Of a stretch of 9,489 bases of DNA, positions 6,221-9,489 are shown piece by piece. This DNA comes from Acidobacteriota bacterium (GTDB taxonomy: Bacteria > Acidobacteriota > Terriglobia > Terriglobales > Acidobacteriaceae): positions 1-9,489 of the forward strand of contig JAJZDL010000112.1 in assembly GCA_021851465.1 (NCBI GenBank). Reading direction: 5' to 3'. The position numbers were made by a program, and so were the translations under genes. The notes beneath the pieces are model-generated. The model saw only the letters and a list, made by a program, of their open reading frames with translations. It had not been told where the DNA came from and searched no databases. The first letter of the stretch is position 1. The number at the start of each line of letters is the position of its first letter.

Positions 6221-7010
6221 CCGCAGCGCACCTCTTCAGCGCAAAGGCAGCGTCCAGGGCCGACGCAGGGCCAGGCACCCCGGCCTTGGTGCTTCGCTCG
6301 GCCTCTGCGTCCAGCAGATAGCCCTCCCCGCGCACCGTGCGGATCGTAGACCGTCCCTGTGCATGGCCGGCCCCCGGAACGTCCCGGCCCAGCTTTTTGC
6401 GCAGGTAATTGATGTAAACCTCGACGATATTGCTCTCCGAGCGGTTGGCGGCAGCGCTCGGCGGCATCCGCCACACCTCGTGCAACAACTCCACGCGGCT
6501 ACAGATGCGTTCGCCGCGGCGGCGCATCAGCGATTCCAGAAGGGAGAACTCCGTCGCCGTCAGCTCCACCCCGCGTCCCGCCTGGGTCACGCTGCGCTCT
6601 GCGCGGTCCATCACCAGGTCGCCAAAGCGCAGCACCCTGTCCTCGAACTGGCTGCGCCTTCTATAGAGTGACTTCAATCGCGCGCGCAGCTCATGAAACG
6701 AGAACGGCTTCAATACAACATCGTCGGCCCCCAGCTCCAGGCACTGGACCCGCTCTTCCATCCCTGCGCGCCCGGTCAACACCAGCACCGAGGTCGAGCG
6801 GAAGCGCTGCTGCATCTCGCGCAGCACCTCGATCCCGTCCATCCGGGGCAGGCCAAGATCCAGAATCATCAGTTCGGGGGGGAGCTTCTCGGCGCTCTCC
6901 AAGGCCGTCTCCCCGTCCGTTACCACGGACACTTCGTGGCCGTCCAGCTTCAATCCCTGGTCCATAAAATGGCCCAATGCGGAGTCGTCCTCAACAATCA
7001 GTACATGCAC
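6213..7010 (-). CDS. OmpR/PhoB-family response regulator
   Basis: A two-component response regulator of 265 residues, first gene of the operon. The receiver (1-115) has all the standard residues: acidic cluster E7-D8-D9 in VLIVEDD, phosphoryl-accepting D51 in MILDLGLPRMDG, T79 in VLVLTGRAG and K101 in LKPFSF. The winged-helix DNA-binding domain covers about 127-234, with VELTATEFSLLESLMRRRGE (148-167), the recognition-helix region SNIVEVYINYLRKKLG (193-208) and IRTVRGEGYLL (223-233). About 30 Ala-rich residues follow the wing, longer than most family members. The start is GTG at 7010, preceded by AAGGA with 9 nt spacing. No full sensor kinase is encoded nearby, only the DHp-like protein directly downstream, so its kinase is either unlinked or replaced by a relay. 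Targets may include the local sigma factor promoter; that is inference. Confidence 0.93.
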   Translation of the reverse strand: MHVLIVEDDSALGHFMDQGLKLDGHEVSVVTDGETALESAEKLPPELMILDLGLPRMDGIEVLREMQQRFRSTSVLVLTGRAGMEERVQCLELGADDVVLKPFSFHELRARLKSLYRRRSQFEDRVLRFGDLVMDRAERSVTQAGRGVELTATEFSLLESLMRRRGERICSRVELLHEVWRMPPSAAANRSESNIVEVYINYLRKKLGRDVPGAGHAQGRSTIRTVRGEGYLLDAEAERSTKAGVPGPASALDAAFALKRCAADA

Positions 7011-7028
7011 AGGCAGCCGTCCTTCAGC

Positions 7029-7060
7029 GCAGGATGCAACGAGGAGCTTTGCACTCCTGC
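7029..7060 (-). promoter_or_regulatory. Leader hairpin upstream of the response regulator start
   Basis: On the minus strand GCAGGAGTGCAA is followed after 9 nt by TTGCATCCTGC, which pairs with it except for one bulged G, giving an 11-bp stem. It lies a few nucleotides upstream of the AAGGA ribosome site of the GTG start at 7010. A second pairing, AGGAG with CTCCT inside the same stretch, is mutually exclusive with it. I found no strong promoter hexamers between it and the terminator at 7156. Confidence 0.4.
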
Positions 7061-7155
7061 TACTCTCTATCGGACGAAAACGCCAATTTCATCTCTCGCA
7101 GTACAGAGAGCTGTGCATAAATCTTCGAGAGGCCCTCTGCGGCTGCGCGCCACGC

Positions 7156-7178
7156 AAAAAAACGGCCCCTGGCCGTTT
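7156..7178 (-). terminator. Rho-independent terminator after the HtrA-like protease gene
   Basis: On the minus strand an 8-bp perfect stem, AAACGGCC and GGCCGTTT around a 3-nt loop, runs straight into seven T residues (7162-7156). It lies about 90 nt beyond the protease stop codon and separates the protease from the regulatory operon, which therefore needs its own promoter in 7011-7155. Confidence 0.8.
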
Positions 7179-7224
7179 GGAGTCTTACCGGAAGAACCCC
7201 GGCTTCAGTTGGCGAAAGTGCGAT

Positions 7225-7258
7225 GGCGGGAGCGCGCAAAACGCCGCGCGCTCCCGCC
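7225..7258 (-). repeat. Strong GC-rich hairpin in the 3' untranslated region of the protease gene
   Basis: GGCGGGAGCGCGC and GCGCGCTCCCGCC form a perfect 13-bp stem around an 8-nt loop, starting 11 nt beyond the protease stop codon at 7270-7272. No T-run follows it in the minus direction, so it is probably not the terminator. It may protect the transcript end from exonucleases or be an intergenic palindromic repeat. Confidence 0.6.
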
Positions 7259-7269
7259 CGCAATGCGAG

Positions 7270-8943
7270 TTACGGCAGCGTGCCGCCGAGGTAGGAGTTG
7301 CCTGCGATGGCGTCGGGCCCAGTGCTCCTCACCACGAAGACCACGTCCTGCCCCGACTTCAGGCCGCTGACAATGCTGTTGTAGTCCGCCTTGTTGCCGA
7401 CGGGCTTCTTGTTGATCTCGACGATGACCGTCCCCTTGGTCAGGTTGATCTCGTCGCCAAACGAGCCGGGCCGAACGGTGTTCACCATCACTCCGCCCTG
7501 GATGCCGAGCTTCGAGGCCAGTTCGGACGGGATGTCCGCGACCGTGATGCCCAGCTTGCTCTCGCCGGCATCGCTATCGGACGGCGTCGAGTTGTCACCG
7601 CTCTCGTTGCCCACATCGGCAAAGAGCTTGGCCCGGTCGGCGATGCCCACCGTGACTGTCTGCTTGGCGCCGTTACGCAACAGCCCGATCTGCACGGTCG
7701 TACCCACCTTGCGAGAGGCGATGTCGGCCACCAGTGCATCGCCGTCCTTGATCGGCTTTCCGTCGATGGAGACGATGACGTCGCCCGGCTTGACGCCGCC
7801 CTTGGCCGCGGGGCCATTGGGTGTGACCGTGTTGACCAGTACGCCGCCGTTGGCAAAGCCGTACATCCGGCTGACTGCGGAGGACTCCGCACCCTGGAAG
7901 CTGATGCCGATCGAGCCGCGGATCACCTTATGATCGGGGCCGATGAGCTGGTTGTAGACGTTGGCGATGGTATTGGATGGCATGGCAAACCCGATGCCTT
8001 CGGAGCCTTCGGACTGAGTGTAGATCGCTGTGTTCATGCCGATGACTTCACCGGCCATGTCCACCAGCGGCCCGCCGGAGTTGCCCGGATTGATGGCGGC
8101 GTCGGTCTGGATGAACCGTTGAAACTGGCTGACCCGGCCATCGGGGCCGGGATCGTCGATGGTGCGGTCCTTGGCCGAGACGATACCGGCTGAGACTGTC
8201 TTCGAGAGGCCGAACGGACTGCCGATGGCCAGTACCCAGTCGCCCACCTGCGCCCCATCGGAGTTGCCCAGTTTGACCGTGGGCAGCGGCTCGGGCGCAT
8301 CGATCTTGATCACCGCAATATCGGTATCGGCGTCCACGCCGACCACATGCGCCAGACGACCGGGGTCGCTGTCGTTTTCCGGGTCGGAGGAGAGCTTGAC
8401 GTAGATCTTGTCCGCTTTATCGACAACGTGGTTGTTGGTGATGATATAGCCGCGCGAATCGACGATAAAGCCGGAACCCAGCGCCTGGCGTACGCCGCCG
8501 TTGCCGCCGTCCGGGCCGTCCTCTCCGCCCCCACCGCCCTGGCCGCCAAAGAAGCGGTTGAAGAAGTCCTGCATGTTGCCCTGATCGCCCTGGTCGCCCT
8601 GGTCGCCGCCGGGGGGAACGATCTGCAGCGGGCCCTGCTGGCCGCGCCGCGAGCGCCGGTTGGTGGACGCCTTCGGGATGGATTCGGTATTGATGTTGAC
8701 CACCGCGGGCCCATCCTCCTTGGCGATCCGCGAGAAGTCCGTAGACAGATTGATGGGGCTGGGGATCGTCAGCGGGCGTGCGTCGGAGGAGTCCACCGCC
8801 TCCTTGCCGCTGACCGAGCGGGTAAAGATGGAGCCGGCCAGGATGCCGACCGAGAGCGTGGCCAGCAACGCAAAGGTCGCGGTAAGTCTGTTGGTGCGAA
8901 TGCGCTCAAAAAATCTGCGGGAGTCTTGCTTGGATGTATCCAT
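7270..8943 (-). CDS. htrA: HtrA/DegP-type (Do family) periplasmic serine protease with two PDZ domains
   Basis: An envelope serine protease and chaperone of 557 residues. A hydrophobic segment (about 20-40) after a basic N-terminus acts as membrane anchor or signal sequence, placing the rest in the periplasm. The trypsin-like domain carries the catalytic triad: H172 in YIITNNHVV, D208 in DTDIAVIKID and S289 in NPGNSGGPL. PDZ1 covers about 345-440 (GGVLVNTVTPNGPAAKGGVK) and PDZ2 about 463-545 (LGITVADIP...GGVMVNTVRPG). A Gly/Asp/Gln-rich loop at 111-150, including a GDQ triplet repeated three times, lies before the catalytic His and resembles the variable LA loop of DegP. I chose the ATG at 8943, after GAGGA; the ATG at 8961 would add six residues and lacks a good ribosome site, and upstream extension to 9450 is unconserved. 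It is monocistronic, ending at the terminator at 7156-7178. Role: quality control of misfolded envelope proteins. Confidence 0.94.
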   Translation of the reverse strand: MDTSKQDSRRFFERIRTNRLTATFALLATLSVGILAGSIFTRSVSGKEAVDSSDARPLTIPSPINLSTDFSRIAKEDGPAVVNINTESIPKASTNRRSRRGQQGPLQIVPPGGDQGDQGDQGNMQDFFNRFFGGQGGGGGEDGPDGGNGGVRQALGSGFIVDSRGYIITNNHVVDKADKIYVKLSSDPENDSDPGRLAHVVGVDADTDIAVIKIDAPEPLPTVKLGNSDGAQVGDWVLAIGSPFGLSKTVSAGIVSAKDRTIDDPGPDGRVSQFQRFIQTDAAINPGNSGGPLVDMAGEVIGMNTAIYTQSEGSEGIGFAMPSNTIANVYNQLIGPDHKVIRGSIGISFQGAESSAVSRMYGFANGGVLVNTVTPNGPAAKGGVKPGDVIVSIDGKPIKDGDALVADIASRKVGTTVQIGLLRNGAKQTVTVGIADRAKLFADVGNESGDNSTPSDSDAGESKLGITVADIPSELASKLGIQGGVMVNTVRPGSFGDEINLTKGTVIVEINKKPVGNKADYNSIVSGLKSGQDVVFVVRSTGPDAIAGNSYLGGTLP

Positions 8944-9057
8944 CGGTCGGTCGGTCCTCATGCGAAGTGGGCTGTGCCTGGCTGTGGGCGTTGTCTGTTT
9001 GCAATCGCTGCGCGGCGGCCAACGCCGGTATCGAGTATACCCATCCGCATCGGGCCG

Positions 9058-9080
9058 CGGCAGCCGTGCGTTGGCTGCCG
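9058..9080 (-). repeat. 8-bp hairpin in the protease leader
   Basis: CGGCAGCC and GGCTGCCG pair perfectly around a 7-nt loop, about 115 nt upstream of the protease start. Just downstream, 9027-9041 holds a second small inverted repeat, GGTAT-N5-ATACC, that overlaps a TATACT (9039-9034 on the minus strand); I could not find a matching -35 box for it. Confidence 0.35.
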
Positions 9081-9160
9081 GTTGGTTAGACGTAATGAAT
9101 GGCAAAAGCGTTGCGTAGCGTCGAAAGGACGCCGCCTCACCCCATGCGCTGCCCCAAATC

Positions 9161-9179
9161 GCGGGCTGAAGGCCCGCGC
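9161..9179. repeat. Intergenic palindromic repeat, copy 1
   Basis: GCGGGC-TGAAG-GCCCGC is a 6-bp-stem hairpin. The 15-mer gctgaaggcccgcgc inside it (9165-9179) recurs exactly at 9421-9435. Elements of this look are frequent between genes in acidobacterial genomes, as far as I recall; that is memory rather than a search. Confidence 0.5.
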
Positions 9180-9198
9180 CACGCCAGCCCGCATCGAC

Positions 9199-9227
9199 AA
9201 TATAGGGTCGCCACAAATTATCGACAA
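9199..9227 (-). promoter_or_regulatory. Possible sigma70 promoter of the protease gene
   Basis: On the minus strand TTGTCG (9227-9222) and TATATT (9204-9199) are exactly 17 nt apart, a good -10 and a fair -35. The leader to 8943 would be about 250 nt. An 8-bp direct repeat, TTGTCGAT, occurs at 9227-9220 and again at 9200-9193, so one copy holds the -35 box and the other directly follows the -10. Confidence 0.4.
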
Positions 9228-9235
9228 CTATAAAA

Positions 9236-9298
9236 TCTGTCATCCTGAGCGGAGCCTCCCGCAGCCTCATCGCGGGAGGCGGAGTCGAAGGATCCCGA
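9236..9298. repeat. Intergenic repeat with internal hairpin (GTCATCCTGAGC ... GTCGAAGGATCC type)
   Basis: The block begins with TGTCATCCTGAGCGGAG and ends with GTCGAAGGATCCCG, halves of a dispersed repeat that I recall as common in several bacterial phyla including acidobacteria. Between them GCCTCCCGC (9254-9262) pairs with GCGGGAGGC (9272-9280) around a 9-nt loop, so this copy seems to carry a hairpin inserted into the core. No coding potential is visible. Confidence 0.55.
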
Positions 9299-9414
9299 CG
9301 CTCTCCGCCAAACCACCCCCGCCCGCCCCGTTCTCCAAATAATCTCCAGCCCTTGCTCTTGCTTTGCATAAGAACCTGTCCAGAGAAGTTTCCCTGAAGA
9401 TATGTAGTGCTTCT

Positions 9415-9489
9415 TTCAGCGCTGAAGGCCCGCGCTATATGCCCCCCCAAACCCCAGCAAACTCGCGTGTCAACCCCCCCACCCCCCCC
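9415..9489. repeat. Intergenic palindromic repeat copy 2 with poly-C runs
   Basis: TTCAGC-GCTGAA (9415-9426) is a perfect 12-bp palindrome overlapping the second exact copy of the 15-mer gctgaaggcccgcgc (9421-9435). It continues into several C-runs: seven near 9442, then seven and eight at the very end of the window. The whole stretch 8944-9489 has no convincing gene; it holds this repeat, the block at 9236-9298, copy 1 at 9161, the candidate promoter at 9199-9227 and the leader hairpin at 9058. Confidence 0.5.

Noticed and set aside
7065..7095. Sigma-28-like promoter (CCGATA) upstream of the response regulator on the minus strand
   Set aside because: The -10 part matches in part, but no TAAA-type -35 box lies at the right distance.
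7177..8193. Long plus-strand open frames opposite the protease and opposite other genes
   Set aside because: They mirror the high-GC codon pattern of the real minus-strand genes, have low-complexity content and no family motifs.
8944..9450. Extension of the protease frame to 9450
   Set aside because: The added 169 residues run through hairpins and intergenic repeats, lack family similarity and would displace the membrane segment from the N-terminus.

Overview
The window is GC-rich bacterial chromosome, most likely from an acidobacterium of the Terriglobia group (Terriglobus/Granulicella-like). This assignment is inferred from the gene families and from the intergenic repeats at the right end, not from a database search. 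All genes but one lie on the minus strand. I see no tRNA, rRNA, CRISPR array, insertion sequence or phage gene.

Layout from left to right. Positions 1-750 hold the N-terminal half of methionyl-tRNA synthetase, cut by the window edge. Positions 888-2255 hold an MFS sugar-acid transporter of the hexuronate/glucarate type, with a clear sigma70 promoter and a 15-bp palindromic operator candidate over its start point. Positions 2667-3083 hold the only plus-strand gene, a small secreted protein with a peptidoglycan-binding-like domain. It converges on a FliA/WhiG-type (sigma-28) sigma factor gene at 3196-4101. A 413-bp gap follows and carries a sigma54-like promoter candidate and a triple half-site repeat. 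Positions 4515-7010 are a tight three-gene operon read leftwards: an OmpR-family response regulator, a 93-residue protein resembling an isolated histidine-kinase DHp domain, and a sigma54-dependent activator with an eroded receiver domain and no DNA-binding domain. Positions 7270-8943 encode an HtrA/DegP-type periplasmic serine protease followed by a good intrinsic terminator. Positions 8944-9489 have no gene but hold promoter-like sequence, hairpins, intergenic palindromic repeats and poly-C runs.

The most interesting part is 3196-7010. The operon offers a receiver, a possible phosphotransfer domain and a sigma54 activator. Next downstream is a sigma-28-type gene preceded by a GG-N10-GC sequence. 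I infer a compact regulatory cascade in which an unlinked kinase or the OmpR-type regulator feeds the DHp protein and the activator, which then switches on the alternative sigma factor, as in flagellar hierarchies. The order, the overlaps and the motifs are seen directly; the signal flow is hypothesis.
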